DNA from: Adineta vaga
Lineage: Eukaryota; Rotifera
Assembly: GCA_021613535.1 (NCBI GenBank)
Contig: CP075492.1
Span: 2,914,001 to 2,978,000 of the forward strand
Direction of reading: 5' to 3'
DNA: 64,000 nucleotides
In this document: positions 22,361 to 32,613 of the stretch, piece after piece
How positions within the stretch are numbered: the stretch's first letter is position 1
How the letters are laid out: each line of letters opens with the position of its first letter
Program-made: the position numbers and the translations under genes
The notes under the pieces: model-generated
The model's database searches: none
Told to the model about the DNA's origin: nothing
What the model saw: the letters and a program-made list of their open reading frames with translations, nothing else

Positions 22361-23127
22361 GGGGAGTTCAAAAGTCATCATCATCGACAACAACAACTGC
22401 AACATACAATCCAATCTTTGTCAAAATCTTATGCAATAATACTCCACAAGAAGCACTAATCGATACAGGATCGGCCATCACAATAATTCACAAACGTCTA
22501 TTGAACAAGATCCCGCACAAACAATTTATACCACGACTAAAGAATCATCTATCAGCCAGTTGCTCAGCAGTGAACATTATCGGCGAAGTAACATTATTCA
22601 TCAACATCGAAGGAATTACGACTCAAGTGACTGCTGATGTAGCAACAAATCTCGTTACAAATTTAATACTTGGTAGTGATTGGATTCAAACAAACAATGT
22701 ATACATATTAACTCCCGAAAAGCGAATTATGATGAAAAAACGAGGTAGAGAAGTATCAACTCCTTTTATAAAACCACCAATTTTGAACTATCCAGCAACA
22801 CTAGTTAATTATATTACACTTTCTCCTTTTTCAGAACATGTTATCGAAGCTCAACTACAACAAGAGAAGATGATCGATGCATTGTTTGAACCAAATCCTT
22901 GTTTACAACGTAAAGCATTATTTATGGCATGTACATTACTTAATATCAACGACGGAAAAGCCACGATTAGTATCATAAATGCAACGAATCGACGACAAAC
23001 ACTTTCGGAAGGTACACGGATCGGTATGGTGACGCAGATGGCAAACTCAGTTAATTTTATAATACCATCGCACCATCCCGACAAACGAACGCATTCCGAA
23101 AGGAAAAGTAGCGAAGGAAGGAATTAG
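22328..23127 (+). CDS. Retrotransposon aspartic protease segment of pol
   Basis: In the -1 frame the sequence continues through VKILCNNTPQEALIDTGSAI, where DTGSA is the retropepsin active-site triad, and NLILGSDWIQTN, the flap-distal ILG-D motif. The frame has an internal Met at 22306, but expression by frameshift from gag is more likely. It runs to TAG 23125-23127. The reverse transcriptase frame overlaps its last about 65 nt, so either a second shift or a one-base lesion lies in 23063-23127. Role: cleavage of the Gag-Pol polyprotein. Confidence 0.82.
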
Positions 23128-26100
23128 CAATGCCAGTTCGGAAAATCTACAGACAACAACAGCAGACGACATCGAACACAAATGTCGAAACTGTTCACAA
23201 CGATTCGTCGCAAAGAACGATTTATTCAAACACCTGCGTGAACAATGTTATCCTGATGAAATACGGGAACAAATTGGAAAATTAACTTCACATATTTCCG
23301 ACGATACGCAACGAAACAAGATCACGAATGTCCTATGGAGATACGGAAATTTATTCGATCTTCGACAACCATCAAAGATTGACATTATTTTGAAGAATGC
23401 AATCGACACAGGTATTCATAGACCAGTACATACTCCACCATATCGCAAATCCAACAGAGACCAAGAAACATTACGTGAAGAAACACAAAAACTACTGGAA
23501 AATGATATTATTGAACATTCAACGTCGCCATGGTCATCACCTGTAGTACTAGTTAAAAAGAAAGATGGAACAACAAGATTTTGTGTAGATTATCGTCGAC
23601 TCAATCAAATTACAACTAAAGATGCTTTTCCATTACCACGAATTGATGATATTTATGATCAATTAACCCAAGCAACATATTTTAGCAAATTTGATTTCAA
23701 AGCAGGTTATTTTCAAGTACCATTAGACAAAGCCGATCGACCAAAAACAGCATTTTCTACAAGAGATGGTCATTTCCAATTCAAAGTATTACCACAAGGA
23801 CTTACAAATGGACCACCAACTTTTCAACGAATTGTCAATCAAATACTCGGTCCGAATCGATGGAAGCACATGTTGGCATACATCGATGATATTATAATAT
23901 ATTCACGAACATTTCTTGAACATGTACAACATATTGAAGAAGTATGTTCATTATTGCATGACGCAAATTTCAAGTTAAATATAGTAAAATGTGAAATCGC
24001 ACGTACAGAAATATTATTTCTCGGACACATCATCAAGCAAGGTACAATTCAACCAGATCCAGAAAACATCCGTGATTTAGCAGATGTTCGTGAACCAACA
24101 TCAGCAGAAGAGGCATTCCGATTCGTCAAAGCTGCGGAATATTATCGCAAATTCATTCCAAAATTCTCGATCATTGCAGCACCACTACACAAATATTCAC
24201 CAACAACATTACAACAGCAGAAGAATAACAAGAAAACAAAATTCGAAATAACAGAAGAAGCACGAACAGCATTTCATCAACTGAAGCACATCTTAACAAC
24301 GGATCTTATCCTCAATTTACCTGATGATGATATGCAATTTAAATTACAAACGGATGCAAGTGTCGATGGAATTGGTGCTGTTCTATTACAAATTACACCA
24401 AACGGTGATCGACCACTAGCATACATGTCGAAGAAATTAACCAAAACACAAATTAACTGGCCTACCATCGAACAAGAATGTTATGCAATTGTTCAAGCTG
24501 TGGAGAAATGGGACAAATATCTTCGTGGACAGGAATTTATTTTAGAAACAGATCATGAACCATTAGTCCACTTCAACAACAAAGAACAACTGAACAAAAG
24601 GTGTGAACGTTGGCGATTGCGACTAGCTGAATATCGATTCAAGGTGAAGCATATACAAGGTAAGAAGAATAATATGGCAGATTATTTATCTAGATCACCG
24701 GTGGAAATAGCTCATGAAGATAACGACGACCGACTTCAATATGAAACGAAATCAACACAAACAGAAACATCATCACCAACGTCCAACCATGAACATCCAC
24801 CTGTACGAATAATCACAGCTATTACACGAGCTCAAGCAAAATTACAACAGCAGAATGAGCTCATCCCGCAAGGGAAAGAAGCGAAAACTCAATCGGAGGA
24901 TGATCCGAATCGGATCATACCCTTCGATTTGGACGATCTCAGGGAAGCACAGGAACGAGATGATGTCGTGAAACAAATTAAAACCAACATCAACAAACAA
25001 AAGCAATATACAATAGAAGACGGATTATTATTACGAAGACAAAAATCATCAATTTTAGCAGTACCATTTGTTCCACAGGGAAGAATGCGTGCTGATATTT
25101 TGAAAATTTATCATGATACACCTGGTAATGGTGCACATTTTGGTCGTGACAAAACAGTACGAAAAATACAAGAACGATATTACTGGCCAACAATGACAGC
25201 AGATATTGAAAATCATGTCAAATCCTGTTTACCATGTGCACAGAACAATCATCGTCGTCAAAAACCACCAGGAAAATTACAACCAATACCACCACCTGAT
25301 GGAATATGGAAAGTACTTAGTATGGATTTCCATGGACCAATAAATCCAACAACACGACGAGGTAATCGATACATTATATCATTAACCGATGTCTTATCAA
25401 AATTCGTCATAACAAAAGCAGTTCGCGATTGTTCAGCAAAAACAACAGTTGATTTCCTTACCAACGATGTTATCTTGAAATATGGAACACCAACATGCAT
25501 TTTAACTGATAATGGTACTCACTTCACAGCAGAAACAACGAACAATTTACTTATGAAACTTGGTGTCACTCATTTATATACAACAGCTTATCATCCACAA
25601 ACAAATGGACAAATTGAACGTTTTAATGCAACAATGGATGGTAAAATAGCATCATTATGCAACGAACAACGTACAGATTGGGATGAAATGTTACAATTCG
25701 TTACATTTAATTACAATACATCCATACATGCAACAACAAAACATACACCATTTGAAATGATGCACGGTCGACAAGCTAGTCTTCCATTCGATCAACAACG
25801 GACACTTATTTCACTTACAAACGACACTGAACATGGAGAAAAACTTCGAAATTACCTGGAAAAATTAACAGATGATGCACGGAAAAATATTCATAAATCT
25901 CAGCAACAATATAAGACTCGATATGATCAACATCGACAAGAATTATCGATCAAAATTAATGATTTAGTCCTGATTAAAACCAGAAGTTTTCGAAACAAAT
26001 TCGATATTAGGTACGAAGGTCCATTTCGAATTATCGAACAATTAGGAAGAAAAACATTCATTGTACAACATGTGAAGAAAACAACATTAACAAAACAAGT

Positions 26101-26152
26101 TACAATGGATGTCATCGTTCCATTAGTAGAACGATGGAATTTACATGACTAA
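23063..26152 (+). CDS. pol: Retrotransposon pol: zinc finger, RT, RNase H, integrase
   Basis: This frame is open from 23063 to 26152 and has its first suitable Met at 23390. Near 23190-23250 it encodes a C2HC zinc finger (KCRNCSQRFVAKNDLFKHLR plus Cys). The reverse transcriptase follows, with FCVDYRRLN, LPQGLTNGPPTFQR and the catalytic YIDD near nt 23879. RNase H has QTDASVDGIGAVL, WPTIEQECYAI and LETDHEPL. The integrase has an HHCC-type zinc domain (H-x-NGAHFGRDKT...CLPCAQ) and the DDE core: SMDFHGP, LTDNGTHF and HPQTNGQIERF with the Glu. All catalytic residues looked for are present. The product copies RNA to DNA and inserts it. The domain order is that of Ty3/gypsy elements. Confidence 0.92.
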   Translation, partial: YHRTIPTNERIPKGKVAKEGISNASSENLQTTTADDIEHKCRNCSQRFVAKNDLFKHLREQCYPDEIREQIGKLTSHISDDTQRNKITNVLWRYGNLFDLRQPSKIDIILKNAIDTGIHRPVHTPPYRKSNRDQETLREETQKLLENDIIEHSTSPWSSPVVLVKKKDGTTRFCVDYRRLNQITTKDAFPLPRIDDIYDQLTQATYFSKFDFKAGYFQVPLDKADRPKTAFSTRDGHFQFKVLPQGLTNGPPTFQRIVNQILGPNRWKHMLAYIDDIIIYSRTFLEHVQHIEEVCSLLHDANFKLNIVKCEIARTEILFLGHIIKQGTIQPDPENIRDLADVREPTSAEEAFRFVKAAEYYRKFIPKFSIIAAPLHKYSPTTLQQQKNNKKTKFEITEEARTAFHQLKHILTTDLILNLPDDDMQFKLQTDASVDGIGAVLLQITPNGDRPLAYMSKKLTKTQINWPTIEQECYAIVQAVEKWDKYLRGQEFILETDHEPLVHFNNKEQLNKRCERWRLRLAEYRFKVKHIQGKKNNMADYLSRSPVEIAHEDNDDRLQYETKSTQTETSSPTSNHEHPPVRIITAITRAQAKLQQQNELIPQGKEAKTQSEDDPNRIIPFDLDDLREAQERDDVVKQIKTNINKQKQYTIEDGLLLRRQKSSILAVPFVPQGRMRADILKIYHDTPGNGAHFGRDKTVRKIQERYYWPTMTADIENHVKSCLPCAQNNHRRQKPPGKLQPIPPPDGIWKVLSMDFHGPINPTTRRGNRYIISLTDVLSKFVITKAVRDCSAKTTVDFLTNDVILKYGTPTCILTDNGTHFTAETTNNLLMKLGVTHLYTTAYHPQTNGQIERFNATMDGKIASLCNEQRTDWDEMLQFVTFNYNTSIHATTKHTPFEMMHGRQASLPFDQQRTLISLTNDTEHGEKLRNYLEKLTDDARKNIHKSQQQYKTRYDQHRQELSIKINDLVLIKTRSFRNKFDIRYEGPFRIIEQLGRKTFIVQHVKKTTLTKQVTMDVIVPLVERWNLHD

Positions 26153-26784
26153 ACACATCCCACTAGGGAAAGGTGTAAATCGACTGTGAACATAATTGAC
26201 TTCATTAAAATGTATATTTATATTTATATGAATAAAATACATGAATTTGATTTAGCAGATCATGTCGGGGAGATAGGTTTCCCCTTCTCACTGATAAGAT
26301 GGGGCTATCAAAGATATATATATATATCACATAGTCATATATGTATAAGCGACATCTATTTTTTTCTATTCATATGAACATTTAATCGATATATCATGGC
26401 GATCACGTGCAGACGACATGATACGACGGATGATCCATATGGACGAAGCCGATTACCTTACAAGAACACGACACGGTCGATCTCACCACATCACAGAACA
26501 GGAAAGAAAAAGATGTAAACAAGATCATATAGTCATGCCACTTTCATCTATACGCGTATATGACGACGCGAGTATTTATATATATATATATATAACGGAC
26601 AGGAAAGAAAGAAAAAAGGACAACAAAGGAATGAAAAATTTTAGGAAACGAAAAACAAAAGCATGGAAAATTACGAAGAAAAACAGAAGAAAGAAGAACG
26701 AAAGGATAACCTTTCACCGGAGTGACCGTCGCCAGACTATCAAGTAAATCACTTTATTTACTTTATTTATTTTCTAATAGTAGA
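26153..26784 (+). other. Spacer between pol and ORF3 of the retrotransposon
   Basis: About 630 bp without a domain, including TA-repeat tracts (26313-26330 and 26576-26596) and short basic open frames. A splice-acceptor-like TTTCTAATAG ends at 26780, just before the ORF3 start, so ORF3 may be made from a spliced subgenomic RNA, as retroviral third genes are. This is inference from position only. Confidence 0.45.
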
Positions 26785-28320
26785 ATGCACTCAACAAAAT
26801 CACCAAAATCAAGCTGGATGAGAAACCAACGACAGATGGAGAAGAATGAAGAACTTCGAGGATTACATCCCGAATATCGTCCATCAGCAAATCTCGAAAT
26901 TGTCCACGTACATCATCGATCGACCATACAATCAATCGAAGAATTAATAAAAAAGGCAATACAAACAAGAAGATTCGTCGTCGATACAGAATCTCAATGG
27001 AAAATATTACGAAAAGGTGAACCTCGAACAAATGGAGCTTTGATCCAAATCCAGATGATACATTCACCAAGCAAGTCAACAGTGGTCCTCATCGAAACAT
27101 GTTATCTACCAGGCACAACATCAACGTTATACAAGAAAATCAAACAATTGTGTGACACCATCTTCGACAACAACAATGAAATTATCACATGGGGACCAAT
27201 CGAGCAAGAATTTGAGCCTTTTCATCATTTAAATTTCATTCATTTAGGAGCAATTCGTGAATGTGACTTGCAATTCTACATTAGCAATCCAAGTCAAATT
27301 TATGATTCGCATCCAGAAATGGAAAGGCGAGAGACAACCGGAAATGTGTCGATGGAAATCAACACACCTGGTGATGAACTTATCGTCCATGTGGACGAGG
27401 ATGATTTGTGGAACTTCGACGATAATCTCGGTAATTTTCGAAAAAAAGAAAAATTGAATCCACCTTTAGGTTTACAAACCGTCGTGGCCGAAAACTTCAA
27501 CAAATTTCTGGACAAATCGTACACAAAAAATGAATGGAACTGTGGATTAGATCTTCATTTAGGAACATGGCAAGAAAAACGATTTAGCAAAGGTCAATAT
27601 GATAAATATCAAGAACAACAAGAACGTACAGAAATGATACGATATGCCGTCAACGATTGTGCATCGGTTGCTGAACTTTACTTTGAAAAATATCCGGAAA
27701 CAACGAACGATTACTTGACACCACCAGAAACGCCAACAACAACAATCATTCAAATTTCACACCTGAACACAATCTCCTCTTCGAATGAACAAGAATTAAG
27801 TCAACGATCAAAATCAAATCATGGTGAGACATTGACTAAAAAAGAAATATATTTAGATCGACCAGATTTGTTATTCAAAATGAACGAAGATGAACTTGTA
27901 CAATTTCAACAACCAGTATTCGACAAAGTGGAAGAACCAGTTCAACAAGCACAACAACCAGTTCCACAACAATTTCAACGAACACCTGAAGAAGAACATC
28001 AAAAGAAGAAAGAAAGACAAAGGAAGAAGAACGAAAAATACAAGGAGAAGAAAAGAACTCGTCCAGATTTTATAAATCGTCTAACAAGACCCATCTACTA
28101 CAAATACAACTACCAAAAAATTCGAGCTCAACTGATAGACGATGAAATACATCACACACATCAAATCAACATTAATGAAGACAAAGATGCAGTGACGATC
28201 AACTTCAAGTCCCGAGAGTTACTTGAAGCAGCAAGAACAAAAATGCGGGTGAATTATTTTTCAGAAAATCAATACTACAGGAGATGGGGAAGAAGAAAAG
28301 AAGAAAAAAAGAAGAATTAG
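26785..28320 (+). CDS. Retrotransposon ORF3: DEDDy 3'-5' exonuclease-like protein
   Basis: The ORF of 511 aa, counted from ATG 26785, carries the motifs of RNase D/WRN-type exonucleases in order: Exo I RRFVVDTES (Asp-67, Glu-69), IQIQM then VVLIETCYL strands, Exo II ECDLQFY (Asp-161), and Exo III RYAVNDCASVAELYF (Tyr-287, Asp-291) in the Y-x3-D form. A 90-residue acidic insert separates Exo II from the LGLQTVV helix. The C-terminus is a Gln-rich then Lys/Arg-rich tail, probably nucleic-acid binding. Such enzymes trim RNA or single-stranded DNA 3' ends. DEDDy-exonuclease ORF3s have been described in bdelloid LTR elements and some Penelope-like elements, which supports both the call and the host group. 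Start choice is uncertain because 26722 is in frame. Confidence 0.85.
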   Translation: MHSTKSPKSSWMRNQRQMEKNEELRGLHPEYRPSANLEIVHVHHRSTIQSIEELIKKAIQTRRFVVDTESQWKILRKGEPRTNGALIQIQMIHSPSKSTVVLIETCYLPGTTSTLYKKIKQLCDTIFDNNNEIITWGPIEQEFEPFHHLNFIHLGAIRECDLQFYISNPSQIYDSHPEMERRETTGNVSMEINTPGDELIVHVDEDDLWNFDDNLGNFRKKEKLNPPLGLQTVVAENFNKFLDKSYTKNEWNCGLDLHLGTWQEKRFSKGQYDKYQEQQERTEMIRYAVNDCASVAELYFEKYPETTNDYLTPPETPTTTIIQISHLNTISSSNEQELSQRSKSNHGETLTKKEIYLDRPDLLFKMNEDELVQFQQPVFDKVEEPVQQAQQPVPQQFQRTPEEEHQKKKERQRKKNEKYKEKKRTRPDFINRLTRPIYYKYNYQKIRAQLIDDEIHHTHQININEDKDAVTINFKSRELLEAARTKMRVNYFSENQYYRRWGRRKEEKKKN

Positions 28321-28361
28321 TGGTGGTGGTGATTCACATGTGTGAGGACACACGATCTCAT

Positions 28362-28376
28362 ACTGGTGGGGAAGAA
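28362..28376 (+). promoter_or_regulatory. Retrotransposon polypurine tract
   Basis: The sequence CTGGTGGGGAAGAA ends immediately before the 3' LTR and is almost entirely purine. It is the expected plus-strand primer. Confidence 0.75.
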
Positions 28377-28554
28377 TGTTAACGTAGCAGCTCTCGGAAT
28401 TCTATCTTTTTCTCTCTCTCTCTCTATCTACCTTGTTATCTTTGTTTTCTATTCTTCTATACATATATATATATATGTGTGTTCTTGTATGAAGAGGTTA
28501 GTTAGGTTTTTATTTTATATAAATAAACATCGTCAGCTCGAATACGAGCTAACA
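28377..28554 (+). repeat. Retrotransposon 3' LTR
   Basis: This is the second 178-bp LTR, without any difference noticed from 20786-20963. The target copy ACAA follows at 28555-28558, after which the receptor reading frame resumes. Confidence 0.93.
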
Positions 28555-29925
28555 ACAATCATAAAAACAATTAAATCATCAGATCGTTGTAAACATCTCA
28601 ATGAAATATTCAATACTACTATCGTTGAAATGCATTTACTTCGTCGCATTAAATATTATCATCAAGTATGTGAGAAGGACTCATTTCTATTGTCATGTTT
28701 CTATGATGATGATCATTTTTGTTTATGTACTGATTTTAATCATCAACGTCTTGCCAATTGTTTTGAATTTGATCAACAAAACAAATTTGATTGTTTTGGT
28801 CAAAGTAATTGTCAACATGGTGTAGAATGTATTCAAGATAGATGGACATGTCCACAAACATCAATATGTATTTGTCCAGCATGTTATTTTGGAAGTCTCT
28901 GTCAATTTACTTCTGATGGTTTCGGTTTATCACTTGATGGAATTTTAGGTTATCATATTCAACCTCATATTCATATAACATATCAACCGTCTATAGTACA
29001 AATTAGTATATCATTTACTGTTATTATGATATGTGCAGGATTAGTAAATAGTCTTCTGATGATAACTACATTCAAGAATGAAGGACCATGAAAAGTTGGT
29101 TGTGGTACATATTTATTCTGTTTATCTTTTACTAATCTACTTACTACAATTGTATTTATGTTAAAATTTTGTATACTTATTATTGCACAAACGAAACATT
29201 TGACGAATCGATCCTTTTTATATTCTCAATGTGTTTCAATCGATTTTATTTTACGAATTGGTCTTCAATTAGATCAATGGTTACATGCCTGTGTAGCTAT
29301 GGAACGAATAATAACTGTTACGAAAGGTGTCAAATTCAATAAAATAAAGAGTAAAGCAATGGCTAAATATATTGCTTTATGTTTATTTATGATAATAATT
29401 ATTACAAATATTCATGATCCATTTCATCGACGTTTAATTAATGATGATGATAATAATGATGAGAATATTAGACGAATATGGTGCATTGCCGTTCATTCAT
29501 CTACTTTCGAAAAAGTTAATTTTTATGTGAATATTCTCCATTGTCTTGGTCCGTTCATTATGAATATCGTTTCAGCTATTCTCATTATTTCAATTACAGC
29601 TCGACGACGAACAGTTGCTCAAAGTAATCAAAGTTATCAACATTTTTTATTTGGACAATTGAGAGAACACAAACATCTATTTATTGCTTCAATTACCATG
29701 ATTATTCTTGTTATACCACGTTTAATTATATCTTTCGTATCAGGTTGCATGAAATCTATGGATGATTCTGAAGTATTTCTTGCTGGTTACTTTATATCAT
29801 TTATTCCGTCTACACTTACTTTCGTTGTCTTTGTATTACCATCTAAAACATACAAAGATGAATTTAAGCAGACTATCAAACGATATCAATCGAGATGGCG
29901 AATGTACTTATGTGGGAATTCATAA

Positions 29926-30495
29926 ATTACATATAAGGATGTGCGTGTATGAGTGTGAGCGTGCAGAAAAGATGCCCATCCACACCCTCAACAAATACTT
30001 ATATTAAGAAAGAACAAAATACGTTTCTCTAAACGTCTTTGCCATTTATAATTACTTGATTAGACAGGAATAGTAAAGTCCGGTGGTTCTACAAATAATC
30101 GAGTCAATGATAATTAATATTTATTATCTTTGGAGAAATTTATTCATTGATGAAAGCCTATGATACTATCTTTTTGATTCTACCGTTCACTTACTGTGTT
30201 TTCTCGACAGAACTTCAAATAGAAAAGTCTTAAACGCGATTTTATTGTTATCATTTGAAAATACAATTATGAAATCAACATTTCACAAGATACTGCGTCA
30301 TCATTTGTTATCGTTTTTCGTTGTCAAAGATAGGATAACTCATTCTGCTAACATCTTTTCTTATAGTATCACCACCTACGATTTGCGTCAGAGGTAAAGT
30401 TTTTTTTGATAAGAACTATAATAAAACAGAACTGCCACCTTTATAAATAAGCTAGAACTCACGTTATTCGAAGTGAAGACAAAGACAAAACAAGG
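29926..30495. other. Intergenic with hairpin tract and a TATA box
   Basis: Directly after the receptor stop lies a GTG-rich tract facing a CACCC tract (29938-29995, ending ACACCCTCAAC), one of the scattered hairpins. The rest shows no gene. A TATA box TTATAAATA at 30441-30449 is placed for the next gene. Confidence 0.55.
30441..30450 (+). promoter_or_regulatory. TATA box of the small Cys-rich gene
   Basis: TTATAAATAA lies 46-55 nt upstream of the ATG at 30496. That distance gives room for a TATA-to-start-site gap and a short leader. Confidence 0.5.
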
Positions 30496-30879
30496 ATGAA
30501 GAATTCAACATTTATTTTATTAATTTGTTTTATTTGTATATTACAAATTTATAGTTATCAAATAGCTCATAGCAAATCAAGTTCAACGTTAAATATTCAT
30601 CAACTTGCAGCTCAATCAAGAAAATGTCTTTGTAATTGTTGTTATGATCCTCGATCTTCTCAATGTACACCAAGACTGACAGGAATTATTTATTATGAAA
30701 ACAATACTTATTGTGCTGATATTGATTGTGAGATACGTTGTTCAAAACGATACACAACGTGTGATACATCACAAGAATATCATATCAATGAAGCTAAATG
30801 TCATGCAAGTTCATTACAACAAATAAATATTATTTTTCTTTTATTTTCAATGATATTTATAAAATATTTCAAGTTATAA
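30496..30879 (+). CDS. Small secreted Cys-rich protein, probably GPI-anchored
   Basis: A single exon encodes 127 aa. Residues 1-20 form a signal peptide (STFILLICFICILQIYSYQ). The mature part has ten Cys in tight groups (KCLCNCCYD, CADIDCEIRC and two more). The last about 17 residues are hydrophobic (INIIFLLFSMIFIKYF), ending almost at the C-terminus, as in GPI-anchor signals or tail anchors. I do not recognise the family. The TATA box just upstream and the intact frame support a real gene. Function is unknown; an extracellular surface location is the only inference made. Confidence 0.7.
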   Translation: MKNSTFILLICFICILQIYSYQIAHSKSSSTLNIHQLAAQSRKCLCNCCYDPRSSQCTPRLTGIIYYENNTYCADIDCEIRCSKRYTTCDTSQEYHINEAKCHASSLQQINIIFLLFSMIFIKYFKL

Positions 30880-31136
30880 AATGATTTGTTTACGTTCTAT
30901 ATTTGCTAATAAATTGATGAAATATAAATGTTCATTAATATTCACTCATTATCTTTCTTCAAGATAAAAAAAAGTAAATACTATTTAGTTTCATCGTCTA
31001 TCGCATACGATGAGAAAGATGGTGTGATTCTTGTAAATATAAATACGAAGAAAAAAGAATAAGAAAAGGTATGCATGTAAAATAAAACTGATATCTATAC
31101 CCCACACTCGATCTAGGAAAAAATAATCGTTTAAAT

Positions 31137-32393
31137 TCATGAATAAAGTTCTGCATTATTTAAAGTCATATAAGAATTTCTCCCACCAATGACTAACACT
31201 TTATTATTGTTCAGAACCGTTGCTGTATGAGAATGTCGTGCATCATGCATATTGTAACCAGTCGTCCAAATTTGTAATGAAGGATCATATAGTTCAACAC
31301 TATTTAGTGTGTGATCATTAGCTCCACCAGTAATTAATACTTTTCCATTCTTTAATACCGATGCTTTAGCGTGCCATCGTGTATAATTCATACTTGTTGT
31401 CATTGTCCACGTTTCTGTTAATGGATCATATAGTTCAGCACTATTGAGAGATCTACCTTGATTAAGACCACCGGTAACTAACACTTTTCCATCGTTTAAT
31501 AAAGATGCTGTATGAGAATATCGTGCATTATTCATCTTGCCAGTAATTGTCCACGTTTCTGTTGATGGATCATATAATTCAGCAGTGTTTAGACCACGAA
31601 TATTATGTCCACCTGTAACTAATATTTTTCCATTTGCTAACATAGTTTCAGTATGTTCTACACGAGCATCATTCATATGATCGGTTGTAGTCCAAGTTTC
31701 TTTTGATGGATCATACAATTCTGCACTATTCAGATAATCATTTCCATATTTTCCACCAGTAACTAAAACTTTCCCATTTGTTAAAATCGATGCTGTATGT
31801 TGTATTCGTCCATAATTCATATTACCAACAATAGTCCAAGTTTGTCTTGATAGATCATAGAATTCTGTACTATTATGACCCGTAAAACCATCATTACCAC
31901 CAGTAACTAGTACGTTTCCATTTTTCATAAGAGATGCAGTATGCATATACCGTGCAAAATTCATATTAGTCGTTGTTGACCAATCATCTGTTGATGGATC
32001 ATACAATTCAACACTATTTAAAATATCCTGAAAAAAACCACCAGTAACTAAAACTTTTCCATCAGTTAATACAGATGCTGTATGAAAATTTCGGCCGATA
32101 TTCATGTTATTATTGGTATTAGTCCATTCTAAATAAATATATTTGATAAATCTCGCAACTTCTTCGAAATATTATCTTAACAACTTACTTAACTGATGTT
32201 GTGTATTCATTGTTATGACGATAGTTTCGGGTTTCATTGATGGAAAAACGATGAATTTTAACATTAAAGAAAGTATAACAATGAACGATGTTAAAATAAT
32301 CAGAAAGATAGAAATAATTCTAAATCGATGATTATGCCACCATTTCTCTTTTTCATTATCTTTGGATACAAGTGTCTGCTGACTACTATACAT
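31137..32393 (-). CDS. Type II membrane protein with seven kelch repeats
   Basis: Two exons, 32393-32189 and 32128-31137, join in phase 1 (60-nt intron) to give 398 aa. Exon 1 encodes a short cytoplasmic part, then a transmembrane helix (IISIFLIILTSFIVILSLML). Exon 2 carries seven kelch units of about 48 aa, each with HTASVL-x-GKVLVTGG and an AELYDPSTETW strand, enough for one beta-propeller outside the cell. The repeat style (M-N-x-R-HTA...GKVLVTGG) is like bacterial kelch proteins, so the propeller may have come by horizontal transfer and gained a membrane exon; that is inference. A homologous gene lies 1.5 kb away in divergent orientation (33921-35177) with the same splice phase before the propeller. 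Confidence 0.87.
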
Positions 32394-32613
32394 GTCAATT
32401 TCTATTCTATTTCATAAATTCTAAATTACCTTATATTTATCTATTCGCATGTTTTTATCCTCTTACGGAGCAAATGTCATATCTATAAGCTTTAGCTTTA
32501 ATCCTTTTTACATTCAGTACATAATAAAATCCAAAGTTCACAATGATAATATCTTTTTTTTTAAATTGTATGCTGTTTATTGATAGAAGAAATCAAAATA
32601 GAAATTTAGTAAT

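Larger units (their letters stand above)
20786..28554 (+). mobile_element. Ty3/gypsy-like LTR retrotransposon with exonuclease ORF3
   Basis: This 7,769-bp element has 178-bp LTRs (TGTTAACG...GCTAACA) that look identical. It sits between 4-bp target copies ACAA (20782-20785 and 28555-28558). The order is LTR, primer site, gag with two zinc knuckles, protease, a C2HC zinc finger, reverse transcriptase, RNase H, integrase, a 600-bp spacer, a third ORF with a DEDDy exonuclease fold, polypurine tract, LTR. Protease before RT/RNase H before integrase is the Ty3/gypsy order. A -1 frameshift signal links gag and pol. Two other frame breaks (about 21675-21715 in gag and 23063-23127 between protease and RT) suggest this copy is defective or misread. 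It entered the receptor gene in the sense orientation. Confidence 0.93.
17386..29925 (+). pseudogene. LDLa/EGF adhesion-type 7TM receptor, split by a retrotransposon
   Basis: The first part (17386-20785) encodes a signal peptide (LLIYCVLLHLSFARS), several LDL-receptor class A modules (for example YACLDWSEICDGRVDCLNDE and a later CNDVWNCFNGADEVDC) and EGF modules (CMCPKGFSGNRCEI). After the inserted element the frame resumes exactly at 28559: the codons TCA ACA ATC ATA run across the excised site and lead into another EGF-like module. A rhodopsin-like seven-helix domain follows (VIMICAGLVNSLLMITTF to FVVFVLPSKTYKDEF). It has a DRY-region equivalent MERIITV but no clean DRY. A TGA at 29089-29091 interrupts the first intracellular loop, probably a CGA (Arg) to TGA change. 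Two independent lesions make it a pseudogene. Before insertion it was a large surface receptor of unknown ligand, of a type that appears expanded in bdelloids. Confidence 0.88.

Noticed and set aside
26313-26600. TA-repeat tracts as origins or promoters
   Set aside because: They are simple TA microsatellites inside the retrotransposon spacer with no further support.
28342-29091. Open frame starting inside the 3' LTR and running into the receptor
   Set aside because: It begins in retrotransposon DNA only by chance. The true unit is the second half of the receptor, from 28559.
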